This document shows positions 26,612 to 35,213 of a stretch of 64,000 bases of DNA, one piece after another. The notes under the pieces are model-generated. The model did no database searches and had not been told where the DNA came from. It saw only the letters and a list, made by a program, of their open reading frames with translations. The position numbers and the translations under genes were made by a program. This stretch comes from Clostridiales bacterium (GTDB lineage: Bacteria > Bacillota > Clostridia > Saccharofermentanales > Saccharofermentanaceae), in NCBI GenBank assembly GCA_017451265.1, contig JAFSPU010000006.1, forward strand, positions 56,730 to 120,729. Reading direction: 5' to 3'. The stretch's first letter is position 1; each line of letters starts with the position of its first letter.

Positions 26612-27544
26612 ATGAGCAAGGTTTATACATCTGCTGCTGAACTTATAGGAAAGACACCGATCCTTGAGCTTACTCACATTGAGGAGAAGTACGGCTTGAA
26701 GGCTAAGCTTCTTGCCAAGCTCGAGTATTTCAATCCCGCTGGTTCCGTTAAGGACCGTATCGCTAAGGCTATGATCGAGGACGCTGAGGCATCCGGTAAA
26801 TTGAAGCCCGGTGCTACAATCATCGAGCCCACATCCGGTAATACAGGTATCGGACTTGCATCAGTTGCAGCTGCTAAGGGTTACAGACTTATAATCACCA
26901 TGCCTGAGACGATGAGCGTGGAGCGTCGCCAGATCATGAAGGCATACGGCGCAGAGCTCGTTCTGACAGAGGGAGCAAAGGGTATGAAGGGTGCTATCGC
27001 TAAGGCTGAGGAACTTTCCAAGGAAATTCCTAATTCCTTTATTCCCGGTCAGTTCGTAAATCCTGCAAACCCTGCAATCCATAAGGCAACAACAGGTCCC
27101 GAGATCTTCGAGGATACAGACGGTGAAGTTGATATCTTCGTTGCAGGCGTAGGTACAGGCGGAACGATCACAGGTACAGGTGAGTATCTGAAGGAGAAGA
27201 AGGCATCCGTTAAGGTTGTCGCTGTAGAGCCTGCTGATTCACCGGTTCTTTCTAAGGGTACTGCAGGACCTCACAAGATTCAGGGTATCGGTGCAGGTTT
27301 CGTACCGGATGTACTTAATACTTCTGTTTATGATGAAGTAATCCCTGTATCTAATGATGATGCATTTGCTACAGGCCGTGAGCTTGGTCGTTCAGAGGGT
27401 GTATTGGTAGGTATTTCATCTGGTGCAGCACTGTTCGCAGCTATCGAGCTTGCCAAGAGACCTGAGAATGAAGGTAAGACGATCGTAGCACTCCTGCCTG
27501 ATACAGGAGATCGTTACCTCTCTACTGCATTGTTTGCTGAGTAA
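26612..27544 (+). CDS. cysK: Cysteine synthase A (O-acetylserine sulfhydrylase)
   Basis: PLP enzyme making L-cysteine from O-acetylserine and sulfide in the cytoplasm. It is 310 residues, the normal length. The PLP lysine is K47 in P-A-G-S-V-K-D-R, the substrate loop is T-S-G-N-T-G, and the phosphate-binding loop is [15 protein letters not shown] precedes the ATG. No serine acetyltransferase gene is adjacent. The promoter carries a motif shared with the Rrf2-type gene at 13.4 kb. Codon use is lighter in GC than the flanking c-di-GMP operon, as expected for a highly expressed gene. Confidence 0.96.
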   Translation: MSKVYTSAAELIGKTPILELTHIEEKYGLKAKLLAKLEYFNPAGSVKDRIAKAMIEDAEASGKLKPGATIIEPTSGNTGIGLASVAAAKGYRLIITMPETMSVERRQIMKAYGAELVLTEGAKGMKGAIAKAEELSKEIPNSFIPGQFVNPANPAIHKATTGPEIFEDTDGEVDIFVAGVGTGGTITGTGEYLKEKKASVKVVAVEPADSPVLSKGTAGPHKIQGIGAGFVPDVLNTSVYDEVIPVSNDDAFATGRELGRSEGVLVGISSGAALFAAIELAKRPENEGKTIVALLPDTGDRYLSTALFAE

Positions 27545-27567
27545 TTCGGCATGTCTTTGGATCAGCG

Positions 27568-27673
27568 GGACCGTAAACTGGACCAAAATTGAAAACGGTC
27601 CAAGAAACTGTCCATAGCGGATCATATGGACAGAAAACTGGACCAAATTTAAAAACGGTCCAACTTACGGTCC
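27568..27673. repeat. 106-bp dispersed repeat, copy B (inverted)
   Basis: Reverse-orientation copy of 8801-8906 with the same length and four mismatches. It lies 24 bases after the cysK stop and just before a strong terminator. The small minus-strand frame over this stretch has no coding support. Confidence 0.9.
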
Positions 27674-27692
27674 AGGGAACTATAAGATAAGA

Positions 27693-27736
27693 AACAAAAA
27701 CAGGCTTCGAGCGTCAGCTCGGAGCCTGTTTTTGTT
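27693..27736. terminator. Bidirectional terminator after cysK
   Basis: Long stem built on ACAAAAACAGGCT / AGCCTGTTTTTGT, continued by CGAGC / GCTCG around a GTCA loop with one mismatch. T-tracts lie on both strands, so it can serve cysK and any minus-strand read-through. Confidence 0.9.
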
Positions 27737-27750
27737 CGCTTACAAATTAT

Positions 27751-27782
27751 CCGGGTAAAACAATAGCGGGGAACATCCCCGC
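27751..27782 (-). terminator. Terminator of the PBP1-GGDEF-EAL gene
   Basis: Read on the minus strand, GCGGGGA-TGT-TCCCCGC is followed by TATTGTTTT. It lies 120 bases after the stop of the minus-strand gene; the stretch between (27783-27901) shows nothing else. Confidence 0.7.
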
Positions 27783-27901
27783 CGACGATGGACCAGGATC
27801 TTACGACCAGCCCCAACTGATGCAAAGCATCAATCTTCATAAGTAATATAGCAAGGATTATGGGTTAGGTGCATTACAAGTTTGTAAACAATGAATAGTG
27901 C

Positions 27902-30604
27902 TTATCCTTTACTGTTCCTAAGTGCGTCGAAGCGGTGGATCTCATCTACTACCTGGGAGTTGATTGACTGGACCATCTCGGGGGCGGGCATGCCGATGTA
28001 GTAACCCTGGATCAGGTCGGCGCCGAGGGTGATCACGGTCTTGAGCTCCGCGCTAGTCTCGACTCCTTCAGCCAGCGCCTTAATTCCGTTATCATGCGAG
28101 AACTCGATTATCTCTTTTACAAAATGCCTCTTCTGCGGTGAATCCTCGATTCCGGATAATAAAGCACGGTCTATCTTTACGTAATTCGGAAGATATCTTA
28201 AAAGATTAGATACATTGGAATATCCCGTACCGTAATCATCTACCGCGGTCTCGATTCCGATCTGCTCATAGGTATGCTTCATGGCCTTCAGGTCATCTTC
28301 CTCCAGCTCCGCATGCTCGGTGAGCTCTACTACGATGGAATTCGGATGACTCTTCATATGAGCGGACAGCGCCTCCAGGTCCTCGCCCTTAAGCAGATAC
28401 CCGGGAATGGAATTAATAAATATCTTCTTTCCGCCGGACAGCGTACCGGAATTAGAGCCCATCTCCTTGATTACACCTGCGAATGTCGCTTTCTCCACAT
28501 CATACAGACGGCCGTAGAACTCGGCGAACCGTAGAACCGTCGGCGGATCCAGATACGGCGTGACCGTCGCTCTCATCAGAGCTTCGTAAGCCACGACTTC
28601 ACCGGTCTTGGCATCCACGATTGGCTGGAAGTGGTATCTGATCATGTTCATATCCAAGATCTCCTTAACGATCTTGGCCTTCTGCATATCTTCGTCGCTT
28701 AACTGCACATTAGCGCTTCTGACATAGCTCTTATTCATATTCTTGTGACCTATCGCCACATTAACGAGCCTCTCGAGTTCCTCAGAAGTCTTAGGACTTC
28801 CGCACTCGGTGCCGTAATAAAGAACAATGCTGTAAGGAAGATCCGACTTGCTCTGAACTTCCTTAATACGCTCAAACAGCAGATCCTTCTTGGCCATAAG
28901 TTCACTGTCATCAGTGGCACTGGTGATCCTAAGAGCTACCAGCTCATCATTACCCGCTCTGAAACACATGCAGTTACGGGAATGGAATACGCTCTCCATG
29001 GCGCTCGCGGCTGTGGTGATGGCATTATCACCTTCGGTGCGGCCGTAATTATCGTTGATCTCCGAAAGATCCTTAATATCCACCGCGAGGACTCCGACAC
29101 TACCGCCGTTATTATGTATAAGATGCAGGAATGTCTCGGCGCTTTCAAGGAATCCCTTATAGTTAAGAAGTCCGGTGAGCGAGTCAGTGGTGATCGCCTT
29201 ACGCGCAAGCTTGGAGCTTCCGATCAGCTCATCACTTCTCCTGTAACACTCAATTCCTCGGGCCACGCTTCTAAGCCACGCGCGGTACTCAGGCTGGATC
29301 ATCTCCACTCGGTCATCATATCTGACTGCACCGTAACCGAATACCGAATCCTCAAAGTACAGAGGCAGGAAATAGTAGACCGACGGCTTCTCACGTTCCT
29401 CATAAAGCTCAGGAAGCATCTTCTCACGAGGGAATGAGACATCCGTCTGGATGCGGTCATTTTTTTCATCCGCGCCGCCGCATCTGATCACGTGATTAAT
29501 ACGAGGCTCATACAGCTCCTTGGCTCCGCCGAGCTTAGGATTAAGGCACAGGCTGAAGCTGTCGAAGCCTCTGATCAGATGCAGGCTTCCGAAGATGGCT
29601 GCGATCAGTCCCGTATAAGTATTTTGCGCAAGCAGATCGTCATCCATATAGTTAAAAGGGGAGAATATGGAGCCCAAAGACAACTCCGTATCCCATTTCT
29701 CGCGTCTGTAGAACTCGGCCTTGGCGCTGTCACATCCGCATCCGCAGGTGCCGCCGATAAACATCTCAGGCTCCTCGGTAAGCGGCACATATTCAGTACC
29801 GTTAATAAGAGCGGCCGCATAATGCGCGGTATTTCTTCCAAGCAAAACAGACGGAATCGCCACTGAAGTTAATGGAACCGGTGAATGCTTGCCGTCTGTA
29901 TTGGAATCAAATCCTACGATGGCTATATCATCAGGAACATGCAGGCCCTTCTCATCCAGCCTCTTGGCAAAGCCCAAGGCCATATGGTCATTGGCAAATG
30001 CCACAGCCTCTGGAAGCGTATTATCATCTGCCGTCAGAGAATCTGCGAGGCTCTCGCCGCTCGTATACCAGAAATCTCCGTAGAATATGCGGTTCTCATT
30101 AACCGGGATCCCGTGCTCGGTGAGGGAGTCACGGTACGCCTGGAGTCTTATCTTGGAATGCGGGTGCCAGGCTTTACCGGTGAGGAATGCTATGTCACGC
30201 TTCCCGTGAACCTCGATCAGGTGATCGACGATCCTCTTCTCAGGATTGTAATTATCTATATGTATAGAAGGAAAATACTTGCTCTCCTGATCAACGAACA
30301 GCACCTTTCCCTTATATTTCTTCTTAAGGTCCTCCTCGATCTCAGGGGCCACGCCCTTAGTCTGGATGGAATCCGCGAGAACAATGATGCAGTCGAAGGC
30401 ATTGAAATTCACTAGCTTAAATATAGAGGAATCACCGACCGAGCGGGCAGGGGAGTTCTGGTATTTTATATACATGCAGAAAACGCACACGTCCATATCA
30501 AGCCCGAAGGCCTCTTTAAGAAAGCCTTTTAAGAAAAGCTCGTAGGCGTATTCTTCGGGCTGTCCGAGCAGGACGGCCACACGTTTTCTAGTCTGATCAG
30601 TCAT
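27902..30604 (-). CDS. LacI-type binding domain fused to degenerate GGDEF and EAL
   Basis: A 900-residue soluble protein. Residues 1-290 form a periplasmic-binding-fold (PBP1/LacI) sensor, without the DNA-binding HTH of LacI and without a signal peptide, so it should bind a cytoplasmic ligand, perhaps a sugar. A Cys cluster G-T-C-G-C-G-C ends this part. A GAF-like region follows, then a GGDEF-like domain whose motif is A-G-N-D-E-L (residues 550-555), so cyclase activity is doubtful. The EAL domain is intact from E674 (Y-E-A-L-M-R-A) with V-D-D-Y-G-T-G-Y-S and A-E-G-V-E. Likely a ligand-controlled phosphodiesterase. It is divergent from the DUF4214 gene at 30.9 kb. Confidence 0.92.
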   Translation of the reverse strand: MTDQTRKRVAVLLGQPEEYAYELFLKGFLKEAFGLDMDVCVFCMYIKYQNSPARSVGDSSIFKLVNFNAFDCIIVLADSIQTKGVAPEIEEDLKKKYKGKVLFVDQESKYFPSIHIDNYNPEKRIVDHLIEVHGKRDIAFLTGKAWHPHSKIRLQAYRDSLTEHGIPVNENRIFYGDFWYTSGESLADSLTADDNTLPEAVAFANDHMALGFAKRLDEKGLHVPDDIAIVGFDSNTDGKHSPVPLTSVAIPSVLLGRNTAHYAAALINGTEYVPLTEEPEMFIGGTCGCGCDSAKAEFYRREKWDTELSLGSIFSPFNYMDDDLLAQNTYTGLIAAIFGSLHLIRGFDSFSLCLNPKLGGAKELYEPRINHVIRCGGADEKNDRIQTDVSFPREKMLPELYEEREKPSVYYFLPLYFEDSVFGYGAVRYDDRVEMIQPEYRAWLRSVARGIECYRRSDELIGSSKLARKAITTDSLTGLLNYKGFLESAETFLHLIHNNGGSVGVLAVDIKDLSEINDNYGRTEGDNAITTAASAMESVFHSRNCMCFRAGNDELVALRITSATDDSELMAKKDLLFERIKEVQSKSDLPYSIVLYYGTECGSPKTSEELERLVNVAIGHKNMNKSYVRSANVQLSDEDMQKAKIVKEILDMNMIRYHFQPIVDAKTGEVVAYEALMRATVTPYLDPPTVLRFAEFYGRLYDVEKATFAGVIKEMGSNSGTLSGGKKIFINSIPGYLLKGEDLEALSAHMKSHPNSIVVELTEHAELEEDDLKAMKHTYEQIGIETAVDDYGTGYSNVSNLLRYLPNYVKIDRALLSGIEDSPQKRHFVKEIIEFSHDNGIKALAEGVETSAELKTVITLGADLIQGYYIGMPAPEMVQSINSQVVDEIHRFDALRNSKG

Positions 30605-30610
30605 ATGTTA

Positions 30611-30616
30611 ATTATA
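30611..30616 (-). promoter_or_regulatory. -10 element six bases before the start codon (possible leaderless mRNA)
   Basis: On the minus strand TATAAT is followed by TAACAT and then the ATG at 30604. No Shine-Dalgarno sequence is present. The spacing matches leaderless transcripts; the -35 is weak. Confidence 0.45.
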
Positions 30617-30798
30617 AAATGATTACTTTATTTAAGTTTTTAACATTATGTTTCGAAGTATTTAACCTTAAGTAAAAGGTGCCCCGGAGAGGTTTGCTAT
30701 ATGGGAAAGGTCGCATAAAATATAATCAGACAAGTTGATAAAGGATTTGGAGAGCGTCATAAGATCAACTCCGAACTTTTTTCATATACTTTTCTCCT

Positions 30799-30879
30799 AA
30801 AAGCGACACTCCTTCCCGGGGGTGTCGCTTTTTCAACACTTGGGGCCGATATTACTCATTGGTTTGGCTCTTAAATGGG
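30799..30879 (+). promoter_or_regulatory. DUF4214 upstream element, copy 2
   Basis: Perfect dyad AAAAGCGACAC / GTGTCGCTTTT (30799-30809, 30822-30832), then CAACACTTGGGGCC, then the box CATTGGTTTGGCTCTTAA from 30857. It lies in the 343-base gap before DUF4214 paralogue 2; the rest of that gap (30617-30798) shows nothing clear. Confidence 0.6.
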
Positions 30880-30947
30880 TGTTTTATAGTCTTGCAAACG
30901 AAATAACAAGACAAAAACAAATCAAACACAAAAGGAGAACTAAAGTT

Positions 30948-31784
30948 ATGAAGTTTACAAAGAAGATCATCACCACAGTAATGACAGCTGCACTTGCAGT
31001 AACAATGATGTTCGGCGGCGCCGCAGCATTCGCAGCAGAGGCCATCGACGTCAACACATGTACGGTAATCGAGTTCGAGGGAAGAACAACACAGAAGAAT
31101 CTTTCATTCAGACCCACACAGAGCGGCGATTACACATTCACATCATCAGACATTACTAACGAGGACTTGAGGCCCTCCATCAAGATCTACCAGGGATCCA
31201 AGCTTCAGGGTGAGGCCGGCGGAGACGGAGAGAACTTCGAACTCACAGTAACACTTGAGGCAGGTAAGAACTATCAGGTTAAGTGCATCGGCTACGGTCT
31301 TGAAAGAGACGAAGAGGGTTCCTACACATTGACACTTACAACAGATATCGTAAGTGACCTCGTAATCGCAGACCGTCACGTAACAGCAGAAGGCGCAGCA
31401 GCTCCCGCACTGGTAGTAGAGTCCGATCCTGACGCATCCTTGAAGCACTTCGTAGAGCGTCTTTACAGAGATGTACTCGGCCGTCAGTTTGATGTAGCAG
31501 GCAGAGACCACTGGGTAAGCATGCTCCGTCATACAAACGCCACAGGTTCATCCGTAGCTAACGGTTTCTTTAACAGCCAGGAGTTCACAAGAAAGAACAT
31601 GAGCAATGAGCAGTTCGTAAGGATCCTTTACAGCGTATTCTTCGACAGAACACCTTCCGCTTCTGAAGTATCCAACTGGACAACAGCTATGGCTAACGGT
31701 GCCACAAGAGCTCAGATCATCGCAGGCTTCGAGGGTTCCCAGGAGTGGGCCAGAACATGCGCTTACTACTCAATCAACGTATAA
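30948..31784 (+). CDS. Secreted DUF4214-domain protein (paralogue 2)
   Basis: A 278-residue exported protein. A clear Sec signal peptide ends at A-F-A-A-E (about residue 30). A ~95-residue beta-rich domain follows, with features of bacterial pre-peptidase C-terminal domains (Y-T-F-T-S-S, L-E-A-G-K-N-Y-Q-V). The C-terminal DUF4214 domain (about 190-278) contains F-V-E-R-L-Y-R-D-V-L-G-R and ends in C-A-Y-Y. An in-frame GTG at 30822 would add 42 residues before the signal peptide; the AAAGGAG before 30948 makes that start far more likely. Probable surface or matrix protein; exact role unknown. Confidence 0.88.
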   Translation: MKFTKKIITTVMTAALAVTMMFGGAAAFAAEAIDVNTCTVIEFEGRTTQKNLSFRPTQSGDYTFTSSDITNEDLRPSIKIYQGSKLQGEAGGDGENFELTVTLEAGKNYQVKCIGYGLERDEEGSYTLTLTTDIVSDLVIADRHVTAEGAAAPALVVESDPDASLKHFVERLYRDVLGRQFDVAGRDHWVSMLRHTNATGSSVANGFFNSQEFTRKNMSNEQFVRILYSVFFDRTPSASEVSNWTTAMANGATRAQIIAGFEGSQEWARTCAYYSINV

Positions 31785-31812
31785 ATGTGAATTTAATAAG
31801 AATTTAAGCTCA

Positions 31813-31895
31813 CTAAGCGACACTTAAGTCACTAAGTGTCGCTTAGTCAACACTCAAGGGCCTTTTTACTCATTGGTTTGACCCTGTAAACAAGG
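31813..31895 (+). promoter_or_regulatory. DUF4214 upstream element, copy 3
   Basis: Perfect 14-bp dyad CTAAGCGACACTTA / TAAGTGTCGCTTAG (31813-31826, 31833-31846), then CAACACTCAAGGGCC, then the box CATTGGTTTGACCCTGTAA from 31871. TTGACC and TGTAGT at 17-base spacing could form a promoter inside and after the box. Confidence 0.6.
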
Positions 31896-31968
31896 CAAAA
31901 TGTAGTCATCAAACAAAAACAAAACAAAAACACAAAACAAAAGGTTAAACCTAAGGAGGACAAACAAA

Positions 31969-32577
31969 ATGAAGAAGGCAACAAGACTCGCAGCTAAGGT
32001 AATGACAATCGCTATCGCAGTTACAATGATCGCAGGAACAACAGCATTCGCAGCCGAGCTTCCCTGCAACACCAGAACAAACTCAGAGTGCAACGACTAC
32101 ACACTGCTTCCCCTGAACTACGGTACAGACGGAAACGGTTCCGCAGGCGGCCATGGTGATGTTAACTGGACAGTACACTGCAACGGCACAGCTGCAGCTC
32201 CCGCTCAGGTAGCAGGCGCATCCAGAAATTCAGTAGACGGATTCGTAGACAGACTTTACAGCAACACACTTCACAGATCCGCAGATGCAGCAGGCAGAGC
32301 TTACTGGGTAGAGCAGCTTTCTTCTAAGAAGGTTTCCGGTTCTGAAGCAGCTAACGGCTTCTTCAACAGCCCTGAGTTCATCAACCAGAACCTGAGCAAC
32401 GAGCAGTTCGTAACAGTTCTTTACTCCGTATTCTTCGGAAGAACACCTGACCAGGCCGGACTTAACTCCTGGGTGGCTCAGCTTAACAACGGCATGACAA
32501 GAGCTCAGGTAATCGCCGGATTCGCAGGCTCCGCAGAGTGGGCTAACACATGTGCTTACTACGGCATTAACGTATAA
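31969..32577 (+). CDS. Secreted DUF4214-domain protein (paralogue 3)
   Basis: A 202-residue exported protein, the shortest of the three. Sec signal peptide to A-F-A-A-E (about residue 29), a ~65-residue variable Asn/Gly/Cys-containing stretch, then DUF4214 (about 85-202) with F-V-D-R-L-Y-S-N-T-L-H-R and G-M-T-R-A-Q-V-I, ending C-A-Y-Y-G-I-N-V. Codon use is highly biased (many gca, aca), as in strongly expressed genes. AAGGAGG precedes the ATG. It is followed by a strong terminator, so it is transcribed alone or with paralogue 2. Confidence 0.88.
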   Translation: MKKATRLAAKVMTIAIAVTMIAGTTAFAAELPCNTRTNSECNDYTLLPLNYGTDGNGSAGGHGDVNWTVHCNGTAAAPAQVAGASRNSVDGFVDRLYSNTLHRSADAAGRAYWVEQLSSKKVSGSEAANGFFNSPEFINQNLSNEQFVTVLYSVFFGRTPDQAGLNSWVAQLNNGMTRAQVIAGFAGSAEWANTCAYYGINV

Positions 32578-32610
32578 CTCCTCACTTCATAAACAGCCGT
32601 ATAAGATATA

Positions 32611-32646
32611 AAGACCGCCGGGGATCAACCCGGCGGTCTTATTCCT
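32611..32646 (+). terminator. Rho-independent terminator after DUF4214 paralogue 3
   Basis: Perfect 12-bp stem AAGACCGCCGGG / CCCGGCGGTCTT with loop GATCAA and a trailing T-rich stretch. It isolates the exoprotein genes from the polysaccharide locus. Confidence 0.93.
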
Positions 32647-32666
32647 AGAATATTTGTCGGATAAAA

Positions 32667-32695
32667 TTGATTTACTTCAGGCATGAGAGTATACT
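32667..32695 (+). promoter_or_regulatory. Promoter of the polysaccharide locus
   Basis: TTGATT (32667-32672), 17-base spacer, TATACT (32690-32695). The 5' leader then contains an AT-only hairpin (TAATAAATAT / ATATTTATTA, about 32705-32730). Confidence 0.65.
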
Positions 32696-32761
32696 AGATG
32701 CGCTTAATAAATATAAAAGAATATTTATTATTAATATATAAGTATAAAAGGACCTTGGGGC

Positions 32762-34693
32762 ATGGTTAATAGTGAGAAGTCATCGGTGATGCAAAGCTGG
32801 CTCTTAAGAGCTTTGCTGATTATGTTACTGGACATCGTAGTAATCGGTGTGGCATTCTTCTCGGCTTTCCTGCTCCGCTTTGATTTCCAGTTCTCATTAG
32901 TCCTCTCTAATTACTTGGATGCATATCTTCTGGTAGTACCGATCACATCTATCGCCGCGATTGCTGTATTCTGGATCTTCAGGCTTTATCACAGTATCTG
33001 GTCTTACGCGTCCATCAATGAGCTCATCCGCATGATTGGTGCCTGGATTGTTCTCGGATTAGGTGGCCTTGTTTTTATTATCATTGATGAGACGGCTCAC
33101 AGTGGCGGTAGATCTGTTCCTGCATCAGTATGGATCATGGGTCTTTTCTTCGCGGCTATGGGCACTACTGCAGTCCGCTTTGTTTACCGTCTCATGCGCC
33201 ATATCTCCAATGCGCATTCATCCATAGGTAAAGCTAAGGGAATCCGTAATGTTATGATCATCGGCGGAGGCGCATGCGGTAAGGATGTAATACGAGAGTA
33301 TAAAGCTAGTGAGAATCTTACATCTAAGGTCTGCTGCATCATCGACGACAACGCCGAGAAGAAGGGCAGATTCCTCGAGGGCATTGAGATCGTCGGCAAC
33401 CGTTATGATATCCCGAAGATGGTCGGTAAGTATGATATAGATGATATTGTCTTCGCTATTCCTGCCGCAAGCGGCAGTGAGCGTAAGGAAATCCTGGATA
33501 TATGCTCCAATACAGGCTGTAAGGTTCGAGTAATGCCCGGTATCTACCAGCTTGTGGACGGTACGGTATCCCTTAAGAAGACTCGTGATGTTCAGATCGA
33601 GGATCTGCTCGGACGTGATACGGTCAAGACCAATATGGAGGGCATCAGAAGCTACATTAACGGCAAGGTCGTAATGGTAACGGGCGGAGGCGGATCCATC
33701 GGCTCCGAGCTGTGCCGTCAGATCGCAAAGGCTGAGCCTAAGCTTCTGATCATCTTCGATATCTACGAGAATAACGCATTCTGGATAGAGAAGGAACTGC
33801 GTGATACATTCGGTGAGAAGCTGAACCTAATCGCACTTATCGGTTCCGTCAGAAACACGAACCGCGTCAATTCCATAATGAAGACATATCACCCCGACAT
33901 CATCTTCCATGCGGCTGCGCATAAGCACGTGCCTCTCATGGAGGATTCGCCTAATGAGGCGATCAAGAACAACGTCGGCGGCACATATAAGATGGCTGAG
34001 GCAGCACTTCGCTGGGGAGTACAGAGATTCGTACTCATCTCCACGGATAAGGCGGTTAACCCAACTAACATCATGGGAGCATCCAAGCGTATCTGCGAGA
34101 TGGTAGTTCAGATGATGGACCGCCGTGCTCAGAAGCAGTTTGACGCAGGTGAGGTCAAGGTAAGGACGAATTTCTCTGCAGTAAGATTCGGTAATGTAAT
34201 CGGTTCGAACGGTTCGGTGCTTAAGGTATTCGAGAAGCAGATCGCAGCAGGTGGTCCTGTTACTGTTACAGATAAGAACATCATCCGTTACTTCATGACC
34301 ATTCCTGAGGCGGTCGCGCTCGTAATGGAGTCCGGTGTATATGCCAGGGGGGGTGAGATCTTCGTTCTTGATATGGGAGATCCGGTAAAGATCGACGATG
34401 TGGCTAGAAAGATGATCAAGTTGTCAGGATATGTTCCTGATGTAGATATCAAGGTGGAATATACGGGCCTTCGTCCGGGTGAGAAGATGTATGAGGAAAG
34501 ACTCATGGATGAAGAGGGTCTTCGTAAGACTGAAGAGAATCCTGAAATATCCATCGCTGAACCGATCGAGATGGATGACGAATTGGTTGCACAGAAACTG
34601 GTCGAGCTCGATGAAGCGGCGAAAGAAGAAGTCGACAATATAAGAGAACTCGTGGCTGAGATAGTGCCTACGTATAAGCCTGTTAAGAACTAA
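32762..34693 (+). CDS. Membrane nucleotide-sugar 4,6-dehydratase (CapD/PglF/WbpM type)
   Basis: A 643-residue enzyme that most likely converts UDP-GlcNAc (or a related UDP-sugar) to the 4-keto-6-deoxy form. Four TM segments lie at about 12-150. A first Rossmann domain follows (I-I-G-G-G-A-C-G near 165), then the catalytic SDR domain with T-G-G-G-G-S-I-G (about 307) and S-T-D-K-A-V-N-P-T-N-I-M-G (about 427); methionine replaces the usual tyrosine, as in this family. First gene of the locus. With the aminotransferase at 35.8 kb and the transferase at 37.1 kb it fits a bacillosamine- or amino-trideoxyhexose-type first sugar. Confidence 0.93.
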   Translation: MVNSEKSSVMQSWLLRALLIMLLDIVVIGVAFFSAFLLRFDFQFSLVLSNYLDAYLLVVPITSIAAIAVFWIFRLYHSIWSYASINELIRMIGAWIVLGLGGLVFIIIDETAHSGGRSVPASVWIMGLFFAAMGTTAVRFVYRLMRHISNAHSSIGKAKGIRNVMIIGGGACGKDVIREYKASENLTSKVCCIIDDNAEKKGRFLEGIEIVGNRYDIPKMVGKYDIDDIVFAIPAASGSERKEILDICSNTGCKVRVMPGIYQLVDGTVSLKKTRDVQIEDLLGRDTVKTNMEGIRSYINGKVVMVTGGGGSIGSELCRQIAKAEPKLLIIFDIYENNAFWIEKELRDTFGEKLNLIALIGSVRNTNRVNSIMKTYHPDIIFHAAAHKHVPLMEDSPNEAIKNNVGGTYKMAEAALRWGVQRFVLISTDKAVNPTNIMGASKRICEMVVQMMDRRAQKQFDAGEVKVRTNFSAVRFGNVIGSNGSVLKVFEKQIAAGGPVTVTDKNIIRYFMTIPEAVALVMESGVYARGGEIFVLDMGDPVKIDDVARKMIKLSGYVPDVDIKVEYTGLRPGEKMYEERLMDEEGLRKTEENPEISIAEPIEMDDELVAQKLVELDEAAKEEVDNIRELVAEIVPTYKPVKN

Positions 34694-34699
34694 TTCCAT

Positions 34700-35206
34700 A
34701 TGTGGTGTGTTATTCAGGTCTTAACCGGTAAAGAAGAGAAGATACGTCACGCATGTGAGAAATATATAGACAGTGATATCTTAGATGAGACCTTCATACC
34801 ATTCCGTGAATGCAGAAGAAAGCGTAATGGAGAATGGAGATTAGAGAAGACAGTTCTCTTCCCGGGATACGTATTCCTGATAACAGAACACCCGGACGAG
34901 CTTTATGACCAGCTTAGACGAGTCGAAGGCATGACCAAGCTCCTTAGAGCCGACCGCACTATCCTGGAACTAACAAAGAACGAGGAAGAACTCCTGATTA
35001 ACCTCGGAGGCTCGGACCACATCGTCGAGATGTCGTACGGCTATATTGAAGGCCAGAAAGTCAACATAACCCAAGGACCCCTTAAAGGCCTCGAGGGCGA
35101 AATCCGTAAGATTGACCGCCACAAAAGATCCTGTATCGTAGAAATTGATATGTTCGGCCAGAAGACCAGGATGACCGTGGGCCTTGAGATAGTGGAGAAG
35201 AAGTAG
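34700..35206 (+). CDS. loaP: LoaP-type (NusG-family) processive antiterminator
   Basis: A 168-residue NusG paralogue. The N-terminal NGN domain begins W-C-V-I-Q-V-L-T-G-K-E-E and includes L-F-P-G-Y-V-F-L. The C-terminal KOW domain reads G-Q-K-V-N-I-T-Q-G-P-L-K-G-L-E-G. LoaP proteins let RNA polymerase read through terminators in long polysaccharide or polyketide operons after binding an RNA hairpin in the leader. It starts six bases after the dehydratase gene. A promoter and a two-hairpin leader lie directly downstream and are candidate targets. Confidence 0.9.
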   Translation: MWCVIQVLTGKEEKIRHACEKYIDSDILDETFIPFRECRRKRNGEWRLEKTVLFPGYVFLITEHPDELYDQLRRVEGMTKLLRADRTILELTKNEEELLINLGGSDHIVEMSYGYIEGQKVNITQGPLKGLEGEIRKIDRHKRSCIVEIDMFGQKTRMTVGLEIVEKK

Positions 35207-35213
35207 GCCCGTT

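Noticed and set aside
27649-27840. 63-codon minus-strand frame
   Set aside because: It covers part of the 106-bp repeat and two hairpin terminators and has no start signal.
30822-30947. Longer N-terminus for DUF4214 paralogue 2 from a GTG at 30822
   Set aside because: The extra 42 residues would precede a complete signal peptide, overlap the conserved upstream dyad and box, and lack a ribosome-binding site. The start at 30948 has AAAGGAG.
30605-31968. c-di-GMP riboswitch upstream of the DUF4214 genes
   Set aside because: The location would be attractive, but I could not find the conserved core of the class I or class II c-di-GMP aptamers. Kept as an unclassified element.
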